10,256 bases of DNA from Thermoanaerobaculia bacterium (GCA_025937035.1 JAICSG010000082.1:1-10256); one strand, 5' to 3'. Counted from the stretch's first letter, positions 1 to 8,134 are shown. Numbers and translations: made by a program. Notes: generated by a model not told the origin, from the sequence alone.

Positions 1-506
1 CCGGCGGCGAGCAGCGACTTGAGCTCCGAGGCGAAGCCCAGCCGGCGGCCGTCGTCGGCCAGGAAGAGGGGCTTCTTACCAACCCGGTCGCGGGCCAGCA
101 GGAGCTTGCGGCGGCGGAAGTCGGCCACCGCCAGGGCGAACATGCCGGCCAGGCGCTCGACGCAGCCGGCCCCCAGCTCCTCCCAGAGATGGACGATCAC
201 CTCGGTGTCCGAGCGGGTGGCGAAGCGGTGCCCCCGCTCCTCCAGCCCCCGGCGCAGCTCGCGGTGGTTGTAGATCTCGCCGTTGCAGACCACCGCCACC
301 GTGCGGTCCTCGTTGAAGATCGGCTGATGGCCGCCGGCCACGTCGATGATCGACAGCCGGGCGTGGCCGAGCCCCATCGTCCCGGCGAGATGGACCCCCT
401 GGTCGTCCGGGCCGCGGTGGCGCAGCGGGGCCACCATGCGGGCCACTGTCTCGCGCCCTACCAGCGAGGGCTCCGCGTAATGGAACAGGCCTGCGATCCC
501 GCACAT
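1..506 (-). CDS. Asparagine synthase-like amidotransferase (N-terminal part, cut by window edge)
   Basis: Only the first 168 codons are present; the gene runs off the left edge. The product begins MCGIAGLF, so Cys2 becomes the N-terminal nucleophile of a class II glutamine amidotransferase after Met removal. Other hallmarks seen are RHRGPDD (29-35), GHARLSIID (47-55), NGEIYN (75-80), SDTEV (99-103), ARDRVGKKPLF (138-148) and FASELKSLL (158-166). This is the glutaminase half of an AsnB-type enzyme, which releases ammonia from glutamine; the synthetase half lies outside. The start is firm: AGGAGG (515-520) sits 8 nt upstream, and the stop of the ligase gene is 2 bp upstream. Asparagine-synthase paralogues in exosortase-type EPS loci (the 'amidotransferase 1, exosortase A system-associated' family) are thought to amidate a sugar or glycan rather than make free asparagine. 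That assignment here is inference from the neighbours; the amidotransferase fold itself is near certain. Confidence 0.95.
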   Translation of the reverse strand, partial: MCGIAGLFHYAEPSLVGRETVARMVAPLRHRGPDDQGVHLAGTMGLGHARLSIIDVAGGHQPIFNEDRTVAVVCNGEIYNHRELRRGLEERGHRFATRSDTEVIVHLWEELGAGCVERLAGMFALAVADFRRRKLLLARDRVGKKPLFLADDGRRLGFASELKSLLAA

Positions 507-508
507 GG

Positions 509-1840
509 TCAGGCCCTCCTCGCCATCGCGGGCTGGGGAAGGGGCCGCTTCCACCACGGCTCGTTGGAGACGGGGGCCGCCGGCGCCGCCGCCTCCGCTC
601 CCGCCGCCGCTTCCGAGCGCGCGATGATCTCCAGGCTCACGCTCATGGCGATGAGCTGGTAGAGCAGCTCGGAGTAGGCCGTGCTGAGGAAGATGCTGCC
701 GATCAGGTAGGCGAGGAGCGAGATCTGGAGCATGCGGGCGTAGACCTCGACCCAGGAGTCCCGCTCCGCGGCCCGCTGCATCCGCCGCAGGCTCCAGAAG
801 CCCGAGGCGATGGCGGCCAGGAAGAGCACCAGGGCCGGCAGGCCGCACTCGCAGAGGATCTGCAGATAGGCGTTGTGGGACACCCGGAAGCGCTCCGGCT
901 CCGGCGAGTAGTCGCGGTAGACCACCTCCAGGTTGTTCGGCCCGACGCCGAAGACCGGATAGTCGAGGAACACCCCCCAGGAAGTCTGCCAGGCGTTGAG
1001 CCGCCCCATGGCCGAGCGGTCCTCGTGGTAGTCGGAGATCGTCTGCGCCCGCTCGACGTAGTCCTTGGTGAAGCGGTCGGAGGTCCAGAAGTAGAAGCCG
1101 CCGAGCGCCAGCGCGACCACCAGCATCACCGCCACCCGGTGGCGCGAGCGCCAGATGAGCAGTGGCAGGACGGCGGCGAGCGTGAGCAGGCCCCCGCGCG
1201 AGAAGGTGAACAGGATGGTGGCCACGCAGAGGGCGGCGACCACCCACGCGGCGATCTTGAGGTAGCGCTGCTTCTCGGTGAGGATGATCGCCGCCAGCAG
1301 GGGCAGGATCATGTTGAGGACCATGGCGAAGCTGTTGTTGTCCGACATGAAGCCGCCCGGCCCGTCGTAGTAGCGGGCGCCGCCGGTCAGCAGCCCCAGG
1401 AAGCCGCGCTTGGCGCCCAGGAAGCCGATCGAGAAAGCGATCAGTATCACCAGGTAGCGGAATCTCTGGCGGTCGATCACCAGCCCGGTGGTGATGACGC
1501 TGATCGCGATCGCCTTCCAGTAATAGCCGTACATCTCCCCCGAGACGTCGGGCAGCACGGCGGTCACCACCGTGATGCTGATCCATCCGGCGAGCAGGAG
1601 GAGCAGCACCGTCTGGACCTTGAGGGTCAGCCAGCGCTCGCGCCCCAGCGCCATCACCAGGCCGATCGCCAGGGCGACCGCCACCACCTGCGAGAGCGGC
1701 AGGGTGCGGGAGGCCCCCCAGGCCATGTCCTGCGGCCGCATGTAGGCCAGCCACCCGTAGACCAGCAGCCCGAAGTAGGGGCGGAAGACGATCACGGGCA
1801 GCGAGGCGCAGACGAGGCCGATGACGATCAGGTCACGCAC
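509..1840 (-). CDS. O-antigen ligase-like membrane protein, exosortase A-associated type
   Basis: A 443-residue polytopic membrane protein with about ten hydrophobic segments (for example 3-31, 50-66, 76-96, 109-123, 128-148, 169-187, 194-212, 218-230, 236-251, 331-350, 370-388). It has the Wzy_C/WaaL-type pattern: SRGG (214-217) at the end of a helix, a soluble loop from about 254 to 325, and FGVGPNN (297-303) followed by SHNAYLQ (321-327). The N-terminal YMRPQDMAWG stretch (33-42) resembles the family named putative O-glycosylation ligase, exosortase A-associated. Family members join or polymerise undecaprenyl-linked glycans at the periplasmic face; which acceptor is used here is unknown. 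The start is GTG, supported by GGGAGG (1847-1852) 6 nt upstream; the reading frame overlaps the preceding glycosyltransferase by 8 bp. The last 35 residues are an Ala/Pro-rich, probably cytoplasmic tail. Confidence 0.88.
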   Translation of the reverse strand: MRDLIVIGLVCASLPVIVFRPYFGLLVYGWLAYMRPQDMAWGASRTLPLSQVVAVALAIGLVMALGRERWLTLKVQTVLLLLLAGWISITVVTAVLPDVSGEMYGYYWKAIAISVITTGLVIDRQRFRYLVILIAFSIGFLGAKRGFLGLLTGGARYYDGPGGFMSDNNSFAMVLNMILPLLAAIILTEKQRYLKIAAWVVAALCVATILFTFSRGGLLTLAAVLPLLIWRSRHRVAVMLVVALALGGFYFWTSDRFTKDYVERAQTISDYHEDRSAMGRLNAWQTSWGVFLDYPVFGVGPNNLEVVYRDYSPEPERFRVSHNAYLQILCECGLPALVLFLAAIASGFWSLRRMQRAAERDSWVEVYARMLQISLLAYLIGSIFLSTAYSELLYQLIAMSVSLEIIARSEAAAGAEAAAPAAPVSNEPWWKRPLPQPAMARRA

Positions 1841-3203
1841 GCCGCGCCTCCCGCGCCGCGGCGGCCGGAGCCGGAGCCTCCATCTCGGCGCGCCGGCCCT
1901 CCGGCGGCAGTGGAGAGCCGGCCGGCGGGCGTGCCACGGTGCCGACCAGATCCTCCAGGCGGTCGAGATTGGGGGCCCAGCGGTAGTTGGCGAGCAGCCG
2001 CTGGCGGGCGCAGTCGGCCAGGCGCTCGCGCTCGCGCTCGTCCTCGATCAGGGTGGAGATGGCCCGCTCCATCCCCTCGTCGGTGGAGGCGGCCAGCAGG
2101 TCCCGCCCGCTGCGGAAGCCGCCGTCGGCGAGACCCGCGAGCACGCGCTCCGTGCACACCACCGGCAGGTTCGAGGCGATCGCCTCCAGCACCTTGTTCT
2201 GCACCCCCTGGGCGATGCGCAGGGGCGCCACGAACACCCAGGCGCGGGCCAGGAAGGGGCGCACGTCCCCCACCGCGCCGGTGACCTGGACGCCGGGGAT
2301 CTCCCCCAGGTCGCGCACCGCCGCCACCGGCGAGCGGCCCACGATCAGCAGCTCGGCCTCGGGGTGGTGCTGGCGCAGGCGCGGGAAGACCTCGCGGGCG
2401 AAATGGGTCACCCCGTCGACGTTGGCGAAGTAGTCCATCTGGCCGGTGAAGACCAGGGTCGGCTTGGCGGCCTTGGGCAGGTCGAGCGGCTGGAAGAAGT
2501 CGACGTCGACGCCGTTGAGCAGGGTGACGGCCCTGGCCGCCGGCGCGCTCGCCTTGTAGAGCCGGGTCTCGTTGCCGGTGGCGAAGGCGATGCGCTGGAA
2601 GCGGCCGGCGAGCGAGGCCTCGTAGCGCCGCAGCCGCCGCGCCTCCAGGGCGTAGACCGGCCGCAGGGGGAGCGGCGCGAAGCGGGCGTACTGGGCCCAC
2701 TTGGCCGAGTCGACGTCCACCATGTCGAGGATCGCCGGCACGTCCGGCGCCAGGGCGGCGTAGGGAGCCATCGACGAGCAGTAGACGACGGCCACGTCGA
2801 AGCGCTCGCGGCGGGCCAGCTCGCGCACCCGCTCCGCCATCTCCTTGGACTCGAAGAAGGACAACGAGAGCGGGCGCGGACGCCAGGCCCCGAGCGCCGC
2901 CCGCGCGAAGGAGGCCGGACGGCTCAGGGGGAAGACCTCGACCCGCTCGCACATCGCCTCCAGCGGCGCCAGGTCGGGAACGGGCCCATCGCAGAGCGCC
3001 AGCACGCTCACCTTGTGGCGCTCGGAGAGGGCCCGGATCTGATGGTAGGCGCGGATCTTCTCCCCCTTGTCCGGCGGGTAGGGGACGCGGTGGCAGAGGT
3101 AGAGGATCCGCAGGCCGGCGCGCGGGCGGGCGACGTGCCGCAGCAGGTCCACGGGGGGTTTCGGCGAGGGCGCCGCGTCGTTCGGAAGGGCCGGCTCGGT
3201 CAT
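1833..3203 (-). CDS. GT4-like glycosyltransferase, PEP-CTERM/EPS-associated (stp1-like)
   Basis: A 456-residue cytoplasmic enzyme with a two-Rossmann (GT-B) layout. The N-terminal domain opens with RILYLCHRVPYPPDKGEKIR (32-51), close to the opening of the family called sugar transferase, PEP-CTERM/EpsH1 system associated. The C-terminal domain has LLNGVDVDFF (228-237), LVFTGQMDY (250-258), ELLIVGRSP (284-292), and the donor-binding stretch QGVQNKVLEAIA (332-343), equivalent to the GT4 E(x7)E region. It should add a sugar from a nucleotide donor to the lipid-linked repeat unit; donor and linkage cannot be read from sequence. The ATG at 3203 is chosen because it overlaps the previous stop as ATGA and has a GAGG upstream; the frame stays open to 4001, but that stretch is antisense-free shadow of the sugar transferase gene. 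The tail (424-456) is Ala/Pro/Arg-rich and probably disordered. Confidence 0.92.
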   Translation of the reverse strand: MTEPALPNDAAPSPKPPVDLLRHVARPRAGLRILYLCHRVPYPPDKGEKIRAYHQIRALSERHKVSVLALCDGPVPDLAPLEAMCERVEVFPLSRPASFARAALGAWRPRPLSLSFFESKEMAERVRELARRERFDVAVVYCSSMAPYAALAPDVPAILDMVDVDSAKWAQYARFAPLPLRPVYALEARRLRRYEASLAGRFQRIAFATGNETRLYKASAPAARAVTLLNGVDVDFFQPLDLPKAAKPTLVFTGQMDYFANVDGVTHFAREVFPRLRQHHPEAELLIVGRSPVAAVRDLGEIPGVQVTGAVGDVRPFLARAWVFVAPLRIAQGVQNKVLEAIASNLPVVCTERVLAGLADGGFRSGRDLLAASTDEGMERAISTLIEDERERERLADCARQRLLANYRWAPNLDRLEDLVGTVARPPAGSPLPPEGRRAEMEAPAPAAAAREARRA

Positions 3204-4591
3204 CGGGCACCTCGTCCCAGCAGCACGATCCTGGCCGTGGAGAGCAGGATCGAGATGTCCAGGAACAGAGACAGGTTCTTGATGTAGTAGAGATCGAACT
3301 TGAGCTTCTCGATCGACTCCTCGAAGGTGGAGGCGTACGGCGCCTTGACCTGCGCCCAGCCGGTCAGGCCCGGCCGCACCACCAGCCGCTGCTCGTACCA
3401 GGGGCACTGCTCCTTGAGCTGGTCGACGAACATCCGGCGCTCGGGGCGGGGGCCCACCAGGCTCATGTCGCCCACCAGCACGTTCCAGAGCTGCGGCAGC
3501 TCGTCGAGGCGGGTCTTGCGGATGAAGCGCCCCACGCGGGTGACCCGGGGGTCCCCCTCGACGGCCCAGCGGGCGCCAGCGGCCTCGGCGTCGGTGCGCA
3601 TGGAGCGGAACTTCCAGAGGGTGAACTCGCGGCCGCCGCGCCCCACCCGCTCCTGGCGGAAGAAGACGGGGCCGGGGGAGTCGAGCCGCACGGCGAGGGC
3701 CACCAGCAGCATGAAGGGCAGCGCCACGACCAGCCCGACCGTGGCCACCAGGATGTCGAGCAGGCGCTTGGCGAACAGGGTGCCGCGCGAGACCACGAAA
3801 CCGTCCGAGAAGATCAGCCACGACTTGCGCAGCCCCTCGACCATGATCTTGCCGGTGAGCTGCTCGTAGTAGCTGTACCCCTCCTGCACGCGGATGCCGT
3901 TGGTCTTGCACTCCAGCAGGGCGTCCATGCTGAGGTGCCCGCGGTAGTCCATGGCGGCCACCACCACGCGGGTGACCCCGTGCTGGACGGCGAGCTCGCA
4001 CGCCTGGGCCGTGGTGCCGATGACGCGCGGGTTGATCAGGCTCACCCCCTGGAGCGCCGGATCGTCGTCGAGGAAGCCGACCACGCGGTAGCCCAGGTGC
4101 TTGCGCGACAGGATCTCGCGGGCGATGTCGATCGCCTTCTTGTCGGAGCCGACGATCATCACCCGCTCGGCGAATCCCTCCGAGCGGAGGAGCCAGCGCA
4201 GAACCACCCGCCAGGCGAGCACGAGGGACATGCCGAAGACCAGCGCCAGGGCGAAGACGCCGCGGCCGGTCTGCACGTCGGGGACCATGAAATAGAGCGC
4301 CCAGGAGGCGACCGCCAGCACCGAGAAGGCGCGCAGCAGCCGGATCAGCAGCTCCCGGCTCGACAGCCGCTCCCCGAAGTCGTAGAGGCCGTTGGCGTAG
4401 AGGCAGAGCAGACCGATGATCATGAAGGTCAGCGCGTCGTTCAGAACCGTGGAGCCCGGCGGCAGCGTGCCGGGGCCCACCCCCAGGCGGAGCTGGATGG
4501 CGAGCGGCACCGCCGCCAGCAGCAGCAGCCCCTCGGCGGTCAGCGAGACCACCGCCGGCAAGGCCCAGTAACGGTTGAACAGTCGGATCAT
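3200..4591 (-). CDS. Polyprenyl-phosphate sugar-1-phosphate transferase (initiating enzyme), exosortase-associated type
   Basis: A 463-residue WbaP-like protein. Hydrophobic helices lie near 14-34, 52-70, 85-103 and 112-135. A Rossmann-like CoA-binding_3 domain follows (VMIVGSD 144-150, VVGFLDDDP 170-178). The C-terminal catalytic bacterial sugar transferase domain has a re-entrant/membrane segment 276-303 (KRLLDILVATVG), SPGPVFFRQERVGRGG (305-320), LWKFRSM (325-331), the Asp-Glu pair of this family at D363-E364 in RLDELPQLWNVL, SLVGPRPE (377-384), and RPGLTGWAQV (406-415). It transfers a sugar-1-phosphate from a nucleotide sugar to undecaprenyl phosphate on the inner leaflet, the first step of repeat-unit assembly. 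Opening and length fit the 'sugar transferase, PEP-CTERM system associated' group (EpsB-like). The start at 4591 lies 16 bp after the kinase stop with GGGAGACGAGG upstream. All catalytic motifs appear intact. The sugar specificity is unknown. Confidence 0.95.
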   Translation of the reverse strand: MIRLFNRYWALPAVVSLTAEGLLLLAAVPLAIQLRLGVGPGTLPPGSTVLNDALTFMIIGLLCLYANGLYDFGERLSSRELLIRLLRAFSVLAVASWALYFMVPDVQTGRGVFALALVFGMSLVLAWRVVLRWLLRSEGFAERVMIVGSDKKAIDIAREILSRKHLGYRVVGFLDDDPALQGVSLINPRVIGTTAQACELAVQHGVTRVVVAAMDYRGHLSMDALLECKTNGIRVQEGYSYYEQLTGKIMVEGLRKSWLIFSDGFVVSRGTLFAKRLLDILVATVGLVVALPFMLLVALAVRLDSPGPVFFRQERVGRGGREFTLWKFRSMRTDAEAAGARWAVEGDPRVTRVGRFIRKTRLDELPQLWNVLVGDMSLVGPRPERRMFVDQLKEQCPWYEQRLVVRPGLTGWAQVKAPYASTFEESIEKLKFDLYYIKNLSLFLDISILLSTARIVLLGRGAR

Positions 4592-4607
4592 CGCCTCGTC
4601 TCCCGGG

Positions 4608-5348
4608 CTAGTAGTACCCGCGGTATCCGCGCGCCGAGACCGGCGCGAAGTTGAGCACCGCTCCGATGAGCTTCTCGGGCCCGAGGGCCGAGAGGGTCTT
4701 CTCGATGTCGTGCCGCTTGCTCTGCCCCGCCCGCACCACCATCACCACGCCGTCCGAGCGGGCGGCCAGCGACCGGGCGCTGGCGAGCAGCGTCATCGGC
4801 GGCGAGTCGATCACCACGATCTCGTAGGCGGCGCGGGCCTCGTTGAGCACCTCCGACATCCGCCGCCCCGACATCAGGTCGCCGGCCACCTCGGAGGCGC
4901 CGGCGAGCAGCACGTCGAGGCTGCTCCCCTCCAGCGTGACCACGGAGTCGGCGATCGTCGTCCGCCGCTCGAGCACCTGCTGCAACCCCGGCCGGTCGGG
5001 CCGCTCCGGAACGAAGTAGGTGTGGAGCTGCGGGCGCCAGAGGTCCCCTTCGAGCAGCAGCACGCGCCGCTCCTCGCCGCGGGTGAGGGTGACGGCCAGG
5101 TTGAGGCTGGTCAGCGTCTTGCCCGCCCCCTCCTCGGCGCTGGTCACGGTCAGCGTGTACCCCCAGGTGCCCAGCGGGTTGATGCGCTCCTCGACCTGCA
5201 CGGCCAGGCTCCGGTACTGCTCGGCCACGAAGGTCGGCTTGTCCATGTAATTGACCACCGGCGCGTCGTCGCTCAGCTGCACGCGGCGCGACGGCGCGAG
5301 ATCGCGGTGGATCCTCGGGGGTCTCTCGGTCCTCAGCGGCATGTCCAT
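4608..5348 (-). CDS. CpsD/CapB-type tyrosine autokinase, EPS-associated
   Basis: A 246-residue P-loop protein, separate from its membrane partner (the Wzz gene just upstream), as in CpsC/CpsD pairs. Seen: a contact region FVAEQYRSLAVQV (40-52), Walker A SAEEGAGKT (70-78), a Walker A'-like strand VLLLEGDLWRP (96-106), LDVLLAGAS (144-152), Walker B VVIDSPP (178-184) and a C-terminal tyrosine cluster (Y242, Y245, Y246). Such bacterial tyrosine kinases are switched on by Wzz, autophosphorylate the tail in trans, and control polymer length and export. The length and setting fit the 'exopolysaccharide/PEP-CTERM locus tyrosine autokinase' group. The Walker A' motif departs from the usual D-x-D-x-R: it reads E100-G-D102-L-W104, followed by R105. 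The ATG at 5348 is 6 bp after the previous stop; AGGAGGAG lies about 10 nt upstream. Met3 is a weaker alternative start. Confidence 0.92.
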   Translation of the reverse strand: MDMPLRTERPPRIHRDLAPSRRVQLSDDAPVVNYMDKPTFVAEQYRSLAVQVEERINPLGTWGYTLTVTSAEEGAGKTLTSLNLAVTLTRGEERRVLLLEGDLWRPQLHTYFVPERPDRPGLQQVLERRTTIADSVVTLEGSSLDVLLAGASEVAGDLMSGRRMSEVLNEARAAYEIVVIDSPPMTLLASARSLAARSDGVVMVVRAGQSKRHDIEKTLSALGPEKLIGAVLNFAPVSARGYRGYY

Positions 5349-5354
5349 GGGTCG

Positions 5355-6836
5355 TCATCTCCTCCTGGTCCGAGAGGCGCTCCGGGCGCCTTGAAAGACG
5401 GGAATGGTGGCCAGCACGGGCAGGCCGGGGAAGGCCTGCTGCAAAGCTTCGACATCGGGATAGGTGTAGTCCGAGCGCTCGCGCAGCAGCGCCGCCATCA
5501 GGCCCAGCAGGCCGCCGGCGATCAGCCCCAGGCCGAGCACCAGGAGCCGGTTGGGGCTGTAGGGAGAGGTCGGCGGCAGCGCCCGCTCGAGGATGGTGAA
5601 GCTCTCCCCCTGCTGGCTCTTCTCGAGGTTCTCGTAGAGCCGGGCGTTCAGCCGCTTGTCGAGCAGCGACTCGTAGGAATTCTTGATGTTGTCGTAGTCG
5701 CGGGTCAGCGACAGCAGCTCCTGCTCGACCCGCGGCACGTTCTCCAGCCGCCCCTGGACCCGCGCGATGTCCCCCAGGATGCGCTCGCGCTCGGTCTTCA
5801 GGCTGCGGATCTCCAGGTCGACCGAGGCCACCTCGGCCTTGAGCATGGGATCGGCCTTCGGCGCGTCGGCGTCATCGTCGCCGGGCGCGGCGGAGGCGGC
5901 GGTGCTCGCGGCGGGGGGCGGCGTCCGCTGAGCCTTCTCCAGGGCCTCCAGCTGGGCGATCTCGGCGCGGGTGCGGATGACGTCCGGATGGCGGTCGGTG
6001 TAGCGGGCGCGGAGCTCGGCGAGCTGGGCCCGGAGCTGGTCGAGGTGCGACGGCTTGTCCGGCCCGGCCGAGACGACCCCGAGGGCGGCCAGGGTCGAGC
6101 GGCGGGCGCCACTCTGCTGGTTGCGCAGCTCGGCCATCTGGCTCTGCAGGAGGAGGCGGCGCGTCTCGGCCTTGTCGAGCGCGTCCATGTTGATCTCCAG
6201 CTTGGTCTGGAGCTGCTCGACGCTGCGCAGGTTGGTGTCGCGCTGCTCGGGGAGGTCCCCGATGTTCTGGCGCTTGAACTCGGCGATCCTGGCCTCCTGG
6301 ATCTCCAGGCGGCTCTTGGTCTTCTCCATCTCGCTCTCCAGGAACGAGGAGGTCCCCTGGGCCTGGTTCTCGCGCAGCTTGAGATTGCTCTCGATGAAGC
6401 TCTCCGCCACCCGGTTGGCCGTGCGGGCGGCCTTCACCGGGTCGCGCTCCTCGAAGTAGATGCGGAAGGTGTTCCCCTGGAGCTGGATCGTCAGGTCGCG
6501 GCGGGCCCGGGCGATGGCCCCTTCCAGGAAGCCCCGGCGCGTCAGCTCGGGGTAGAGGTCCATCTCGCGGATGATCCGCGCGAGGTTGTCGCGGTTCTTG
6601 ATCTGCGGCTCGATGGTGCGCAGCCGGTCCTCGATGCTGGTGGCGATCGTCGGCTTCACGTAGTCGGCGGGCACCTTCTGCGGCTCGACCAGCACCGTGG
6701 TCACCGCCCGGTAGGTCTTGGGCAGCACCCGCAACGCCCAGATCGCCCCGGCGATGCCGAGCACGAGCGGCACCAGGAACCAGATGCGCCGCCGCCAGAC
6801 GGCCCGGGTGATATCACTTGGAGTCAGATTTATCAT
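5355..6836 (-). CDS. Wzz/GNVR chain-length determinant, EPS co-polymerase
   Basis: A 493-residue inner-membrane polysaccharide co-polymerase. An N-terminal Wzz domain contains TM1 (about 19-38). A long periplasmic region with extended coiled coil (about 150-290 and 335-400) follows, then the GNVR-type stretch NVPRVEQELLSL (366-377), a proline-rich PPTSPYSPNR (421-430) and TM2 (431-451). The 42-residue cytoplasmic tail has YPDVEALQQAFPGLPVLATI, the usual site near where the kinase docks, but no kinase domain, which is supplied by the next gene. It resembles the 'polysaccharide chain length determinant, PEP-CTERM locus' family. An Ala/Pro/Asp-rich low-complexity linker (about 302-335) interrupts the coiled coil. 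The start at 6836 overlaps the end of the barrel gene by 23 bp; GGGGAGG lies 10 nt upstream. Confidence 0.94.
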   Translation of the reverse strand: MINLTPSDITRAVWRRRIWFLVPLVLGIAGAIWALRVLPKTYRAVTTVLVEPQKVPADYVKPTIATSIEDRLRTIEPQIKNRDNLARIIREMDLYPELTRRGFLEGAIARARRDLTIQLQGNTFRIYFEERDPVKAARTANRVAESFIESNLKLRENQAQGTSSFLESEMEKTKSRLEIQEARIAEFKRQNIGDLPEQRDTNLRSVEQLQTKLEINMDALDKAETRRLLLQSQMAELRNQQSGARRSTLAALGVVSAGPDKPSHLDQLRAQLAELRARYTDRHPDVIRTRAEIAQLEALEKAQRTPPPAASTAASAAPGDDDADAPKADPMLKAEVASVDLEIRSLKTERERILGDIARVQGRLENVPRVEQELLSLTRDYDNIKNSYESLLDKRLNARLYENLEKSQQGESFTILERALPPTSPYSPNRLLVLGLGLIAGGLLGLMAALLRERSDYTYPDVEALQQAFPGLPVLATIPVFQGARSASRTRRR

Positions 6837-8109
6837 CGGTCGTGGGCCTCCCCAGGCTCGCCGGCTCCACCGGGTTTTCCCCCGAGTTGTAGAGGCGGAA
6901 AGCCAGGTTCACGTAGTAGCGGGAATACGAGAGATTGGCGAAGGGCGCCACCTGGGCGCGCTGCCAGATGCGGGAGTAGCCCGCTTCCAGCCGGTACGCC
7001 GGGGCGAAGCTCCAGCCGGCGCGCACCGTGCCGGCGGCGAACCGGGTCAGGGTCAGGTCCTGGCCCTGGTCCGGGCCGAGAGTCCCCTGGTGCGGCAGGT
7101 CGCGCTGGCGCGAGACGTTGCCGTCGAGCCCCAGGGTCAGCCGCCGGCCGATCGCCGTCGAGAGCCCGAGGAAGGCGTTGTCCGCCGTCACCGCGCGGCC
7201 GAGGCCGGCGCCCGGGGAGATGTCGTGGCTGGCGCCCAGCGACCAGTGGAAGAGCCGCTCGTCGCGGGCGAACTGGAGGCTCCCCCGCCAGCCGGTGTCG
7301 CTCTCCCGGAAGGCCGTGAAACCGGCGGCCGGCCGCAGCGTCGAGTCCTCCGAGTAGGCGCCCCCCTCCAGCCGCAGGTGATTGTCGCGGCCGATGTCGG
7401 TCGCGTAGGCGATCCCCACCGTGCGGACGTCGGAGCTCCCCCGCTGCCGGTAGTCGTAGCGCGCGGCGCCCACGGCGGCCTCGACGCGGCTCCCCCGCGC
7501 CAGCTCGAACGCCGCGCCCAGGCGGGCGCCCAGGGTCTCGGAATCGAAGAGGTTGACGTCCTGGTAGCGGAGCAGGGAGTGCGAGACGCCGGCGAACATC
7601 GAGGCGTGGCGGCCGAGCGTCTGATCCAGGGAGACGTCCAGGACGTTGCTCAGCTGATTGCCGTGCCGGGTCACCACCGTGGTCTGAGTGGTGTTGACCG
7701 GCGCGTAGAGATCGATGTCGGGGGTGGAGATCAGGTTCTCGCGCACGTTCAGGCGCGTCTGCCGGCTGAGGTCCCCGATGAGGGCGAAGTCGAGCCGCTG
7801 GGTGGTGCCGGAGAGGCCGGAGCCGTCGAGCGTCCGCTCGTAGTACGGGGAGTAGCCGAGCGCCAGGCTCAGCCGCTCGAGGGCGTAGGAGAGCCGGAGG
7901 TTGAGCCCCAGCCGTCCCACCGTCCGGCTCTGCTGGAGAGACTGATCCTGCTGGAGGCCGTAGTTGCCGTCGTCGCGGGCCCCCGCCTCCCCCTCGACCA
8001 CGACGTTGAGGCGGCCCGGCGCCTGCGCCCTGGCGGGCCCGGCGAGCAGCACGAGGAGCAGCCCCAGGGGACCGATGCTCCTCCACTTCGTTGCTGGCAG
8101 CCTCTTCAT
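6814..8109 (-). CDS. Outer-membrane beta-barrel protein of the EPS operon (putative export porin)
   Basis: A 431-residue secreted protein. The start at 8109 is chosen because it gives a standard signal peptide: KR-rich n-region, GPLGLLLVLLAG hydrophobic core (13-24) and an ARA cleavage site before Q29. The frame is open to 8310, but the extra 67 residues have no signal-peptide character. The mature part is made of many short amphipathic segments alternating polar and aromatic/aliphatic residues (for example LNLRLSYALERLSLALGY and YYVNLAFRLYNS), separated by Gly/Asp/Asn-rich turns, as in a 14- to 18-strand barrel. It has no cysteine and no enzyme motif. EPS/PEP-CTERM loci often carry such barrels, annotated as PEP-CTERM-associated outer-membrane proteins. 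Because the export protein encoded at 8670-9257 lacks its own outer-membrane segment, I infer that this barrel supplies the exit pore. The Shine-Dalgarno is weak (GAGAG). The C-terminus is a hydrophilic tail rather than a terminal aromatic. Confidence 0.8.
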   Translation of the reverse strand: MKRLPATKWRSIGPLGLLLVLLAGPARAQAPGRLNVVVEGEAGARDDGNYGLQQDQSLQQSRTVGRLGLNLRLSYALERLSLALGYSPYYERTLDGSGLSGTTQRLDFALIGDLSRQTRLNVRENLISTPDIDLYAPVNTTQTTVVTRHGNQLSNVLDVSLDQTLGRHASMFAGVSHSLLRYQDVNLFDSETLGARLGAAFELARGSRVEAAVGAARYDYRQRGSSDVRTVGIAYATDIGRDNHLRLEGGAYSEDSTLRPAAGFTAFRESDTGWRGSLQFARDERLFHWSLGASHDISPGAGLGRAVTADNAFLGLSTAIGRRLTLGLDGNVSRQRDLPHQGTLGPDQGQDLTLTRFAAGTVRAGWSFAPAYRLEAGYSRIWQRAQVAPFANLSYSRYYVNLAFRLYNSGENPVEPASLGRPTTDDKSDSK

Positions 8110-8134
8110 AAGGTCGTCTCTCGTCGAGCTCTCC

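Noticed and set aside
1821-3287. Rightward 488-codon open frame opposite the glycosyltransferase
   Set aside because: Composition is typical of a shadow frame and the opposite strand encodes clear GT-B motifs.
3204-4001. Upstream extension of the glycosyltransferase frame
   Set aside because: It overlaps the sugar transferase gene in another frame; the ATGA overlap at 3200-3203 and the family N-terminus fix the start at 3203.
4588-5358. Alternative frame starting at an ATG next to AGGAGGAG before the kinase
   Set aside because: The product is Arg/Gly/Ala-rich without motifs, the spacing to the Shine-Dalgarno is too short, and the kinase frame has every expected motif.
4575-7319. A 914-codon rightward open frame opposite the kinase, Wzz and barrel genes
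   Set aside because: It is antisense to three well-recognised genes, has low-complexity His/Arg/Gly/Pro composition and no domain; long antisense frames are usual in GC-rich DNA.
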